Source: Sycobia sp. Sy_11 (taxonomy: Eukaryota > Arthropoda > Insecta > Hymenoptera > Epichrysomallidae). From it: 64,000 bases of DNA. The notes beneath the pieces are model-generated. The model searched no databases. It worked only from the letters and a program-made list of their open reading frames with translations, and was not told the DNA's origin. Shown here piece by piece: positions 20,955 to 31,890 of the stretch (the stretch's first letter is position 1; every line of letters begins with the position of its first letter). A program made the translations under genes and the position numbers. Location of the stretch: assembly GCA_018907035.1 (NCBI GenBank), contig JACCIC010000283.1, forward strand, positions 248,001 to 312,000, written 5' to 3'.

Positions 20955-22100
20955 GTTATCAAGTATCTCCCTTCCTCTTTTTCGCTTCATTTAATGCTTT
21001 AGAAAAAGTGGTCAGTGGTATTACAGTGATCAGATTTACTTTAAATATCTGTTTCCATGTAGACAACAACTTCATAATACCCCTCTCCTAGAAACCCCTC
21101 TCCTTATTTGCGATGAACTCGGACAGTCACTTTTCACAAGCCTCTTTTCAGTCCAACTTGACACCACCAAGGTCGTTCGACATGAATAGGAAATGGTGGT
21201 AATCATGTGGCGCTATGTCAGGGATATATGATTGATATGATAAAATCTCCCATCGAAACTCCCGTAACTTCTGACGAGTTATCAACGAAGTGTGTGGTCT
21301 GGCGCTGTCCTGGTGGAACACTACACCCTCCCTGTTGACCAATTGTGGACACTTCTGGTCGGTAGCCTGCTTCAAACGGTCCAGTTGTTCACAGAAGATG
21401 GTAGAATTAAATGTCTGACCAAGTTCGAGCATCTTATAGTGGATGATTCCCTTCGAATCCCAACAAACACACAACAAAACCTTCCTGGCCGTCAATCCCG
21501 GCTTGGCCACTTTTTGGGACGGTCCACCGGCATTGGACGACGACCATTTTCGCTCGATATTGTCGTATGTGATTCATTTTTCGTCGCCAGTCACCATCCA
21601 CTTCTAAAATGAATCGAGTTTGTGCCGTTTCAACAGCACATCACAGGCATTGATTCGGTCCAGAAGGGTTTTTTGCGGCAAATCATGCGGCACCCAAACA
21701 TCAAGCTTTTTTGTATCCATCCTTTTGAAGATGGTTTAATATGGTTTGCTGACTAACTCTCTCTCTCTCTCCTGAGCGATGTCACGAGATGCTACATGCC
21801 AGTCTAACTCGATAAATGCCATGATTTGATCGGTGTTCGTCGTCATAGGTCTTCCGCCGGATGGCTTATTCATGGTGTCGTTTTCAGCGGCTCTGATTCG
21901 TCGAAACCATTTCTCTATGGTTCGAAGTGATAGCGTACCATCTGTAAAATACCCTTAATCATGCATAGCGCCCTGTTGTACTTTATCTCAAGACCTTTCA
22001 AATGCTGTATAGTATTGCCAGATACGAGCTTTATAATGCTTTGTACATAACCGCGAAATTCATGAGACAAAAGGCGGAAGGGAGATATTTGACAACCTAA
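20951..22100 (-). mobile_element. mariner family A, near-complete copy (A-1)
   Basis: About 1150 bp between terminal inverted repeats TTAGGTTATCAAGTATCTCC (20951) and the complement of a near match ending at 22100 (TTAGGTTGTCAAATATCTCC), flanked by TA on both sides. The minus strand encodes a mariner transposase. The length is normal for the group; the frame is broken. Confidence 0.9.
21120..22000 (-). pseudogene. mariner A-1 transposase relic
   Basis: DD34D transposase. N-terminal helix-turn-helix part near 21915-21850 (EKWFRRIRAAENDTMNKPSG). Main frame of 120 codons at 21510-21148: KPGLTARKVLLCVCWDSKGI, FHQDSARPHTS (second catalytic Asp), YIPDIAPHDYHHF (third Asp kept in HDYH). The first catalytic block (the VTGDEKW equivalent) lies around 21560 in another frame. 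Frameshifts and stops inactivate it. The proteins of A-1 and of the copy at 37 kb are clearly of one family (ARKVLLCVxWDSKGIIHY versus VVWWDSKGIIHYELL). Confidence 0.88.
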
Positions 22101-22238
22101 TATTTTTTTCCGGTTCAGCCAACAGTCTGCCACTTACTCTTAAAATTTTCTTTATTCAAATAATATTAGTAAAATAAAAGGACCTAGGGAAAAAAGTAAG
22201 TTAATGACATATCATGCAGAATCATACGGCTCAAAGAG

Positions 22239-22252
22239 ACTAAATAAAAATT
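22239..22252 (+). repeat. left target-site duplication of the SINE
   Basis: ACTAAATAAAAATT, repeated perfectly at 22431-22444. Confidence 0.85.
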
Positions 22253-22430
22253 CGAAGCCTGCGATGGCTCGATCGCTAGAGCGAAGGACTAGTAACTTGG
22301 TGATCCGAATTCAAATGCCGGTCTCAGCTGATTGATATAAGCATCACTGTAATAATTTACATGTGCTTTATTTACAAACACACCAATATTTTGAAGCATA
22401 AATAGAGCGACATTAAATGACATAAAAAAA
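22253..22430 (+). mobile_element. tRNA-derived SINE
   Basis: A 178-bp insertion between perfect 14-bp duplications. The head looks like a degenerate tRNA: an A-box-like GATGGCTCGATCGCTAGAGC with a D-arm GCTC/GAGC pair, and a B-box-like GATCCGAATTCAAATGCC about 40 bp later. The tail ends in an A-rich run (CATAAAAAAA). Pol III transcription and LINE-mediated copying are inferred from this layout. I did not find its tail in the LINEs of this window. Confidence 0.75.
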
Positions 22431-22444
22431 ACTAAATAAAAATT
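22431..22444 (+). repeat. right target-site duplication of the SINE
   Basis: Perfect repeat of 22239-22252. Confidence 0.85.
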
Positions 22445-22988
22445 AACGTAACCCGTTGAGAAATCGCTCCTCCCCCCTCACCGTAAATAGGGAGTCTACT
22501 TCGACGGACATCTGAGATTAAATAATGAATCTCAGGCATGTATTCCATAGTTATCTAAATATCCCTTTGCAGAAATGTCGCCCAACATGGTCTAGGCGTT
22601 TTTTGACTTCTACGGAGAAACATTGTACTTTAGTGTTTGGGAATAGATAGATAAAAATGACAAGGTTTTTCGGGATGACTTACGTGGATTTTTTTGTTGA
22701 GATTATGGAATACGTCTCGGAGCAACTTTTGTAGGTAGTTTCCTATTCGATAAATAAAACTTCATATCTTGGGACGACTTCTATGGAGGGTTTGGACTGA
22801 TCTTCGAATGTCAGGATACTTTTCGCCGAAGTAATCCAAACTTAACTGGACAGCGTTTCATACTGACTAAATATGACACATCCCGTACATGTCATCCTAA
22901 GACAATTGAACATCTTATTCTACCATCTAAACATGAAACTCCTCATCAAAAACGTTCTGAGGCACCGGTATATCATATTTACGATATA

Positions 22989-22992
<4 letters not shown>
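22445..22992. other. unassigned spacer
   Basis: No gene or repeat recognised. Confidence 0.45.

Positions 22993-23038
<46 letters not shown>
22993..23038. repeat. (TA)n microsatellite
   Basis: TA tract abutting the mariner D end. Confidence 0.95.
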
Positions 23039-23040
<2 letters not shown>

Positions 23041-24223
23041 ATGTCATCAAATTTGATCCATGACTGATAAAAAAACAACATTTTTACGCATTTTAATACA
23101 AATCCTTATTATCGTCTTCAAAATCGGCTCCTTTCGAGTCAATACAGGCATGCCAAAACCTAGTCAAGTTTTCCATACACCTATTGTAAGCCTCATCTAC
23201 AATTGTCTTCAGTTCCTTTAGCAAATTACTTTGTATTGCTTTAATGAACTGATGGTGCGTTCTGTACAGCGGATTTTTGAATTTTGGAAAGAGGAAAAGG
23301 AGCCAAATCTAATGAATACGGTGGTGTTAATACTGGTGATACAGTAAATGACTTTCATTTCATGTTGAGCCAAAAAATCAGACAGAATCGTGCTGGAATA
23401 TGCCGGCGTATTATCTTGGTGAAAAAACTATTAATTGTGTACGCACAACTCCGGTCGTTTACGATGAATTGCTTCATGTAGACACCTCAAAACAGCCAAG
23501 AAGTACCCCTTATTGCCTGTTTGACCTCCTGGAACGAATTCATGGTGAAGTACCCCATGATAATAGAAAAAAAACGATGAGCATCACCTTGATTTACGAC
23601 GTGATTTTTTCGGTTTCGACTAATTTTTGGAGCCTCATTCGCTAGATTGTTCTTTAGTAGACTATACTTAACGTTGTTTTTGCAAAAGATTCAGATATTT
23701 TGGCACGAGTCTAGCATTGACACACTTCATATGCAGAACATCAACCAAAATATTTTGAGTCGATCCATAAGAGATGTTGCGAGCCTCTGCTGTCTCTCTG
23801 ATGCCGACACGAAGATTTTGGAGCACCATTTAATGGAGCACCATTTCCTTAACTTTTTCGATGCTATCGTCGATAACAGAGGTAGATAGGCGACTTGAAT
23901 GTGACAAGATTTCGATGATTTCACGACCTTCACTAAATGCTTTGTCCCACTCAAATACTTGCATTCGCAATAAAATAGACTTCCCAAAACTTCTGCAACA
24001 TTTTCAAAGATTCCGTAACCGCAATTCTATTGGAAACGCAAAATTTGAAGCAGTTGATCAACTTTTTTCCATTCTGAATATAGCCAGACAAACTTTTTGA
24101 GTCGTAAAAAAATAGCTGACAAATACACACTAATGCAGATAAGGCGCTCAAATTTCGCACGAAAATCAGGAAAAGTTTTACTGATATAGGAAAATGCACT
24201 TGTCCGTGTCAAATTTCATCATA
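23041..24223 (-). mobile_element. mariner family D copy
   Basis: About 1.18 kb with imperfect terminal repeats around a shared ATCAAATTTGA / ATGAAATTTGA block (23047, 24205). The transposase reads on the minus strand from 24160 to 23090: a helix-turn-helix (LKFCVSNRIAVTESLKMLQK), EILSHSSRLSTSVIDDSIEK, RVGIRETAEARNISYGSTQN, HHEFVPGGQTGNKGYFLAVL, and the C-terminal LKTIVDEAYNRCMENLTRFW with CIDSKGADFEDDN. This is the mariner group whose proteins end in xYFExDN, distinct from families A, B, C and E here. Several frameshifts, and a deletion across the catalytic Asp blocks. Confidence 0.85.
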
Positions 24224-24810
24224 TATATATGATGGTGGGCTGTTATAAAAATGTTAGCTGGACAAAAAATATGGGTAGGGATCGTTGGAGACGAGGAAAC
24301 ATAATCTTTATTCATAGACACGTGAACCTTGCTTCGTCAATGCGTCCATATATTCAAATAGTTACGCGAGTGTTGACAATGGACAGTTTATGTACAATGT
24401 ATAGGTACAATATATATACAACATACAATATACAATATATATTGAAAAGAAATACATAACGAAAAGCGTAACAAAAACAATATTTAGTAATTAGGCACGG
24501 GGATCTCCTTGTAGACTTCCTGATATATATAGTAAAAGCGGAAAAATTAAATTGTTATTTCGAGTGCTATGAATACAGATATTTTTTAATAAGTGCCACG
24601 ATCTAATCAGATTATTCGGACTTCCGAGATTTTGCACGGCCTTCACCTATTTTCTATCTCTTCCTATTATTTCTATATTTACTTATAATTATTCACACGG
24701 CTCGGTTCGTCTATTTACACGAAACCAAGTGATTCTGTAATTTTGTTTAGTGTTTCTCAGTGATGCTTATTCGTTCTTAGATTACTTTAAGCTGCGTCTT
24801 AATAAGTATT
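24224..24810. other. unassigned spacer
   Basis: Starts with a short TATATATATGATGG stretch. No gene recognised. Confidence 0.4.
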
Positions 24811-24814
24811 ACTG

Positions 24815-25275
24815 TACGACATGCTGCTGCATTCGTATAAAAATAACTCATTTTTGCATGGTATTATCATTGATGATGAAAAATGGATTTATTACGTAAG
24901 CCTAAACGCTGAAAATCATATAGAATGGCCCAAGAGCCCGCCCACTTGAAGGAGAAATGAAATGTTCACGTAAATAATATCATACTCTAAATATGGTCCG
25001 CTCAAAAGGGTATGGTATACTACGAATTGCTTTCGAATGATTAAACCGTCGAAGGACCACTGTATCGCAGGCAACTTAATTCGATTGACGCGAGCATTAT
25101 AAGAAAAGTGACAAAATATCAGACCAAGCATGAGTCTTACTTTTTTCATGAGTTTTTGCATTATTTACATGATAATGTTTGGCCACATGTTGCAACTGCG
25201 GTCAAAAACTATTTGGAGAATAGTGGATAAAAATTCTGTCTCAACTGTCTTATAGTCCAGACTTCAATGCATTAT
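24815..25275 (+). pseudogene. mariner transposase relic (family E-like), 3' half
   Basis: Plus-strand fragments of a mariner transposase: IIDDEKWIYYVS near 24868 (first catalytic Asp block), KGMVYYELL near 25006, LYRRQLNSIDASII near 25060, and LHDNVWPHVATAVKNYLENSG near 25165 (second Asp). Stops and frameshifts throughout; the third Asp block is missing. It resembles the relic at the window's left edge in the HDNxxxHVxxAVKN segment. Confidence 0.8.
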
Positions 25276-26658
25276 AATATATTATTAAATCAAAAATACT
25301 ATTTAACTCAATTGGAACCAATAATACTTCTGATTAATATATTATAATCGTTTGCAATTCAATTAAAAAATGCGTAAAAGTCATTACAAAATATTAAAGT
25401 TATAGAAAACTTTTAATTAAATCCATTAATACCAATTAGTAAACATAAGAGAACATGTTCGAAATTCATTCGATACATTAAAATTTCTTGAATCGACAAT
25501 ACTATTACATTTTATTGGAGTAAATTTTCCTAATAAGATTAATTAAAAAGGTTCATTAAAACTACATAAATACGATACAAACGCAAGACTGTATTGTCTT
25601 GAATGTATTTTAATGATTGCGTATTAGTGAGTATTAGAGTTCAACGCAAGTTTTTCTAATTAAGGAAATATGATAACAGCCAATTCAAATTGCATCAATT
25701 GATTTTAATGAACTTACTCACATTAACGTTTATTAAAATTAATCTAAAAATACTTTAAAAATCATTGCAAATACATCAAATGATATTCCAAGCTAAGTAA
25801 GTTCATTAAAGACTATTAATATACATTAAGAATTAGTAAGATACATAAGAATTTATTAAAATCTATTCAAATTCAGTTAATTAGAATTTATAGAAATTAT
25901 TAAAAGATTTTACGATTAAATACTATTAAAGCATTAATTCTATTAATACAATGAAAAATTCTAATGGAGCTTTTTTAGCATGGTTTATACTGTTGGTACC
26001 TATTCACAGTGAATTGTAAAAATCAGTGATCGTTTTCGGCGTTAAAAAAAATAAAAGATTTACAAAGATCTGCGACGCTTGATAAAAAGTTGTACGCAAT
26101 ACTTATGCTTAGTATCGAAAAGGAGTTACTGAAATCACTTAGTTTTGGTAATTTAATAAGCTAGTTTGCTAATAAAAAGAATAGAAAAAAATGTAAAGTT
26201 ATTCCTCCAGTTTATGTTTTTGCGTTGGTTGTGTTGGAATAAAATTTTATTATTTTTTTTAGTGAATTTATTTATATAAAATTTTAGAAATCCGGTTTCA
26301 GCAACATTTCTTAGTCATGAAACATAGTTATGTACACATAAACTCTAGAAATTACAACTCAAAAGGGGGGCGCAGTCATTTTATATCAAACTCCGTAAAT
26401 GCATAAGTTCGTACTGACTATCTGAACTATTAAAATCAAAATTCGTTTTTCTTCAATGGACATGAAACAGTGTTTAATTTTTCAAATTGAACTTAATTAA
26501 CAGTATTTATTAACTTTAATTTTATTATTGATCAGATGACAGTATAATATTATATTTGAGGAATAAATTCATTGCTCCGTATGGAAACTGACATCATGTG
26601 AGAGTTAAATTCTTTGAAATAATGCATTTATAATATATTTTCTAATAAGAAAAAATTC
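25276..26658. other. AT-rich spacer
   Basis: No gene. 25280-25960 is unusually rich in scattered ATTAA and TTAAA words without a clear period. Confidence 0.5.
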
Positions 26659-27169
26659 TTAACCCTTAGAGTACCGGGTATTTAGATATTTTCTATGCGT
26701 ATTGTTTGTATGAAAAAATAACCATAGGTCTCCAATTTTAACCCAAACTCAGACTATATATTTACGAGTCCGAGCATGACACATATGTGCGATATGCCGG
26801 TTCGGGACGGTAATGCCCATGTTCAATATTTCATAATTGAAAAAATTTATTCTCTACGCATGGCAAAGTAGATATATAGGTTTTTTGGGTTGCTGATTGC
26901 AATTAAGAAGTTAAAATTGAAAAAGGCGAACTTTTTGATGAACAAAATATGATAAATCCTTATTTAGTTTATTTTAAATTTTGATGATAAAACTATGTAT
27001 TTATGAATAATAATAATTATTAATTTTGTGTAATAATTATTATTATTTATGTCTAATAATTATTAACACCTATCCACTATTCTTAATCATTAGTTGGCAC
27101 AATATAAGTGTTTTACAATGGTTTATTTTCTGACGCATACATGTGTCATACCCAAACTCTAAGGGTTAA
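26659..27169. mobile_element. piggyBac-type MITE with TTAA target duplications
   Basis: 503 bp (26663-27165) between TTAA copies at 26659-26662 and 27166-27169. Terminal repeats start CCCTTAGAGTACCGGGTA on the left and CCCTTAGAGTTTGGGTAT on the complement of the right. TTAA targets with CCCT-starting termini are the hallmark of piggyBac. A subterminal GACACATATGTG palindrome near the left end has a counterpart GACACATGTATG near the right. There is no coding content, so this is a non-autonomous copy. Confidence 0.88.
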
Positions 27170-27418
27170 TTTCCAAAATTAACAGCAAGATTCCATAAAT
27201 TCTGATTCTTTTATTATTAGAATTACATATAGGTGAATATATGTTTGAAAATAACATATAAAATGAGCTACAAAATATTTTATTCATACAAAGTAATTAT
27301 GTTTTTATATTTTGTTCGCATAGAATATAAAAATTAATTAAAGATTTAATTTTTCATCATATATTTAGTTTTTTTATCAACATATACATTTATTGATCTT
27401 ACATTTTTTATAATGATA

Positions 27419-27420
<2 letters not shown>
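27170..27420. other. AT-rich spacer
   Basis: Nothing recognised. Confidence 0.4.

Positions 27421-27493
<73 letters not shown>
27421..27493. repeat. (TA)n microsatellite
   Basis: TA tract of about 73 bp. Confidence 0.95.
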
Positions 27494-27496
<3 letters not shown>

Positions 27497-27771
27497 CATG
27501 TAATAATCAAACATAACAAGGATGAATGCCTAATAAACAGTCGCTGCAAGACTAATGCAACTTTGCCCTGCAACACTAATAATATGATGTCAATTTAAAA
27601 TAAAATAATGTCAATTTAAAATAGTTTAAAACTATAACAAATTTTATTGACTAGCAAATTGTACGAAAATAGTCTAATTTCTAAATGTAGATATTAAGTT
27701 TTTTTAATTGTGTAAAAACTAGTTAGAAACTATACTCGTAAGTGGATCCTCATTTTCATTTATCAACTGTA

Positions 27772-27775
<4 letters not shown>

Positions 27776-27832
<57 letters not shown>
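27776..27832. repeat. (TA)n microsatellite at the LTR boundary
   Basis: TA tract ending exactly where LTR-1 starts with TGTAACC. Confidence 0.95.
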
Positions 27833-27835
<3 letters not shown>

Positions 27836-28826
27836 AACCACAAAATCGGATTATTACATACTATTTGTGTGCATGTGTGTATGGACTCTTCCACGCTGCT
27901 GGTTGTGCACTCCGCTGGAAAGGGGACGGCGAACGAGAAATGAACTACGCGAGTGACTTTATCGGATTATGATAATATTAACATTTATTTATACAAAAAA
28001 ACTATTTTCAACAATAAAGTAGTACATACGCTATGTACTGGTTGCGGGTTCCGCGACGCTACGTTAATTATGTATAAAACTACGCAATCGTACAAACTAC
28101 TCAGGGACGGGGGAAACGGAACGGGACGCTTTCGATATAATACACGTGGGAACGACGGTACATTAGAAGGTTACATACTATAGATTACATGCGACTCACA
28201 CGCGAAATCATTTACTACCGCATAAAATTACAAAAGGGAATAACGATAGAGTTTACGTAGCTATGCGCGATATACACCTGACAATTGAGATTAAGCGGGC
28301 GCAGCGGTGGGCCAGGAGCCTAGATATGCACGCATGAATAATTACAACATGAAGTATAAGGCTACTTGCCGCCGACGACGACGATACTGTCGCTAGCCGA
28401 AAGCTCGCTGATGCTCGTTGATGCTCGCTGCCGTCGCCGGATATCAGGGCGACCGGGTGCGCACTCTCTCTCTTCTCGCTGATGGCTAGCGCGGTTGCGC
28501 GTGGCTGCGACTCGTAGCCGCGTATCTTGTAAGGCAAACTTGTAACTCGTCACCGCGAAGGAATCTACTATGGCGACTTGAACTATGTGGCTCAAAACGA
28601 ACGAAACGAAAACGGTAATTCCAGGCGGTGCGAATCGAAGGCGCGTCGAAAAGTATGAACTCCGGGGACGAGAGAGAAAGTGCAAGTGAAATTCATTCTG
28701 AACTTCATACGTACAGTTGCGCTTTCAGCGCCCTCGCGGTTCGCGCATATCGTTTCGCGAACTCACACGAACACTCACGGTTTCACACGAGCGCTCTAAT
28801 CTACCACCGCCGTTCGGGCGGTTACA
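27833..28826 (-). repeat. LTR-1 (3' LTR of a minus-strand gypsy-type element)
   Basis: 994 bp that starts TGTAACC and ends GGTTACA, a 7-bp terminal inverted repeat with TG/CA ends. A polypurine tract lies immediately to its right. The interior therefore lies to the right and the element reads on the minus strand. Overlapping GC-rich frames inside (28253-28920) are not genes. LTR-2 at 37933 has the same ends and the same flank structure. Confidence 0.75.
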
Positions 28827-28839
28827 AACTCCCCCTTCC
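28827..28839 (-). promoter_or_regulatory. polypurine tract of LTR element 1
   Basis: The minus strand reads GGAAGGGGGAGTT directly before the LTR, the normal primer site for plus-strand cDNA synthesis. Confidence 0.75.
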
Positions 28840-30217
28840 AAACCGCAGGTGGACGCGTGGTCGCGAAGGAGTTTGAATGGTGGCGATGCGCGGGACGCGA
28901 ATGTTGCATGTATACTTTGAGGAACATTGTAGGAAATAGTACATGATTGACTAAACACGGTAAGGAATTGTACATTCTTTGACAAAAACACGGTAGGGGA
29001 TTATACACGATTTGGGGAAGCACTACAACCATTGGTTTACCCTTCGCTTGGGTATAAAGGAGAAACAAAAAAAAAGTAATCTAGAATAACAAAAAACGAA
29101 AAATATGATTGCACCTGCTGGTGTGGAGTTTGGTCGTCGGTTGCACGCCGTGACTCGATATAATTCTATTTATTTTCCTATTACTACTTCCCTTTATCTA
29201 ATTATAAACTAAGCCCTATTCTAACCTATTGCTAACGTGACTTATCCTAACAAAATGTAAATCATTATTACGTGAAAAAAAACTATAACTAATATTATTA
29301 TAAATCCTATGCTAACTACATAATCAGGTTTCTAACGCTCGCTTCTGCGTTGTTTTCACAAGCATTTCACTTTCGTTCTTGCGATTTACTTCTTCTTCTT
29401 CTGCTTGTCGCGTGTTCGCTGGAAAAGATTGTCGTCATTAGTGACGTTCCAATTATTGTGGGTTGGTACGGTGTTGGTGGGGCGAGCAAGTAGCCTAGTT
29501 ACTATGGGAACCATTGTGCGCTCTTCTAACTGGTGCTATTGCTTTCGTCCTCACCCACCGACGCTGTGCCATCACTGTATCTCGGCTGAGGGGTTGGCTC
29601 TAATATCCTTTTCTCTTTCAATTTTCCAGGTCATCCCTTAACACGATCCGCACTTACTCCCTATATATTTTCCATGGGGATATATGGGTACCGTTTCCTC
29701 TCTTGGGACGTGGTGGGGGAATCATGGGGATGGCCGTAGGGGAAAAAATGTTAGGGGTACTACTTCTTCTTTAATTTCTACGTTGATACATCTCACGAGA
29801 GACGCTATTTTGTATAGTATACTCCTGACTGTGCGCTATTTTTCACGCCTTTTATACGTTTGTGCTCCTGTCCGCGCGCCATTTAATATGTGTGTGCCCC
29901 TATTCACGCGCCATTTAATACGTATGTTCTCCTGTTCGCGCGCCATTCTATACATATGGCTGGACGTTATTTATATGTGTGCCATTTATATATGTGTGTT
30001 CTGCGGCAGTGTGGGAACTCAGCGATCGGCGACCTATTTGTTTAAATAGACTGTCACTCCCCGCATTATTATAAGCAGTGGTTGCTGAGCTCCCGCAGCG
30101 GCTGCTGCTTGCCTGATGGCTTGTTCCATCATTGGCTGCGGACCCGTCACTTCATCGTTCACTTTCGCCACTTCTGGCACTACCGCTGACACCTGGCGTG
30201 TCGTCTCCTCTTCACAT
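28840..30217 (-). other. interior of LTR element 1, non-coding or unrecognised
   Basis: The segment near 29105-29170 (CACCTGCTGGTG, GACTCGATATAATT) is shared with the same position in element 2 (near 38992-39043), so the two are relatives. No RT, RNase H or integrase motif seen on either strand. Confidence 0.5.
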
Positions 30218-31017
30218 CTAACATTCTCCCCCTCTCAAGACGGAACGGCAGGGATCGGCCGCCGTGATGGACCTATTTCGCAGACTTTCGAAACCTGGAT
30301 GTGGCGTCGTAGGCATTGAAGGGTGTGGCCGTATGGGCGGTATAAATTTGGGGGGTGGTTCGACAAGGGAGTCCATTAAGCCTGGGAGTTTCTTCTTGTT
30401 TCTAGGGATAATTGTCTCAATGGTTTCCTCTTCTGCTGAGTTGTTCAAGCTTGCCACTGGGCTTGTTCCTGTTTCCTTATTTTCTTGTGGTGGTATGGTG
30501 AACGGATTAAATTTTCTGTTGCCTCCGTTGCTATGTTTGGGGATATGGGGTGGTGTGACGGTATAGGGGTGCGATATGGGGATAATTACTTGTGGTGGGG
30601 CTACTTGGGGGAATTTTGCGACATCAGCATCTGCCGTCTTCTTGTATTTCGACGGAATGATGCATCTTCCCTCGGTGGTGTCGTGAGCATCGTGTGCGGT
30701 TAGGTGGTGTTGTGTCTCCAACTGCTGTGTCGCGACAGACCGCATAAATGCGCATAAGTTTACGCGATATAATCGCACGTCATCATGTTCCGGGGTGCTC
30801 ACATACACCACTTTTTGCACACTTCTGGGTGTGTGTGTCTTTTGGGGAGGTGGTCGCTTGAAATTTCTTGGCCCTGGCCTATACGGTAACGGACTGACCG
30901 AACGTATTTGGTTATGCGGAGTAAAGTCTTTCTGTACCCGGACCTTTGTACGAGACGGTTCTGATGGTCCCGTTTTATATGAGGCCGTTTCAGAAATCTA
31001 GCCATCTTCCTCCTCAT
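30218..31017 (-). pseudogene. proline-rich ORF of LTR element 1
   Basis: A long minus-strand frame, broken near 30820. An acidic segment (EEEIEEHRQKVEDTEPANEE) lies upstream, then PLPYRPGPRNFKRPPPQ, then 30820-30218 with HTPRSV-like and PPPKFIPPIRPHPSMPTTP stretches. It has no enzyme motif. It follows the 18-residue repeat tract and precedes the 3' LTR. It may be a gag or integrase C-terminal extension, or an accessory product. I do not recognise the family. Confidence 0.4.
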
Positions 31018-31097
31018 TTGCCGGTTCTGTATCTTCTACCTTCTGTCGATGTTCTTCGATTTCTTCTTCTGGATGGGCGTGCTCTTCTTGAGCTTCC

Positions 31098-31490
31098 GTA
31101 GTTTTACGTCTTTGCGGACGATCGCCATCGGTGTTGTAGATGGTGTTGGTAGTTTTACGTCGTTCCGAACGGTCGCAGATGATGTCATTATCTGCGTTAA
31201 TCGTAATTTTAAGTCTTGTGGACGTTCGCAGATGGTGTCATATCCTGCGTTTGCCGTAGTTTTACGTCTTTGCGGTCGGTACAGACGGTGTTACTCTCTG
31301 CGTTGTTGGTAGTTCTACGTCGTTGCGGACGTTCGCAGAACGCGTTATTCTCTTCTGCGTCTGTCGTAGTTTTACGTCTTTGCGCACGTTCGTATTCGGT
31401 GTTAGTTTCTGCGTTGTTGGTAGTTTTATGTCGTTCCGCACGTTCGCAGATGATGTTAGTCTCTGCGTTGTTGGTTGTTGATTGTTAGTA
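31098..31490 (-). repeat. 54-bp coding tandem repeat, seven units
   Basis: Units start near 31098, 31149, 31203, 31256, 31309, 31366 and 31420 (51-57 bp, mostly 54). On the minus strand they encode an 18-residue motif of the type SANVRNDVKLPTTQ in a frame other than that of the protease ORF. Period multiples of three suggest selection on a coding repeat. Confidence 0.8.
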
Positions 31491-31890
31491 ACAGATCGAC
31501 CTCGCCTTCGTCGGTACATACTTTGCCGTCCGGCATCTGCATGTATGAACGCACTGGTATTATGGCCGATTTTACCAGTTTGCGTGGACCAGGGCCTACG
31601 TAGGATTTCCGTGCGCCAGGGTCGATCAGCGCTGGAAATATTTTCCCCATCAGCTCCATGTTGAGGAAGAATCTATTTTCTTCCTCAGATGCCTTGATGA
31701 TGGGATGTGTTTTAGTCACGTCCCTGGCTCTGGGGCAGTGTTCATCGTCAGTGATGTGTGGAGTCGTGTTGCTGGGATTATCGAGTTCGACTCCAGTATC
31801 CTCGTCCCTTACTCGTTTCCCGAGCTTTTTCGTGGGCTGCAGCGGGGACAGTTCAGTGTCGTTACATTGTTCTGGCCACAATTGTAACAA
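31456..31890 (-). pseudogene. aspartic protease of LTR element 1, altered active site
   Basis: A retroelement protease that would cleave the gag-pol polyprotein. It is a 144-codon frame overlapping the gag frame by about 80 bp in another phase, as expected for gag-pro frameshifting. FFLNMELMGKIFPALIDPG contains the active-site loop, but the usual D-T/S-G reads D-P-G, followed by ARKSYVGP. VDLLLTINNQQ closes the domain. Downstream, the frame runs into the 54-bp repeats instead of reverse transcriptase. Confidence 0.7.

Noticed and set aside
22253..22330. possible functional tRNA gene
   Set aside because: Weak B-box, poor anticodon and T arms, A-rich tail and flanking duplications point to a SINE head.
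28253..29068. several overlapping frames of 67-107 codons on both strands
   Set aside because: They lie in or just beside LTR-1, overlap each other on both strands and arise from GC-rich sequence.
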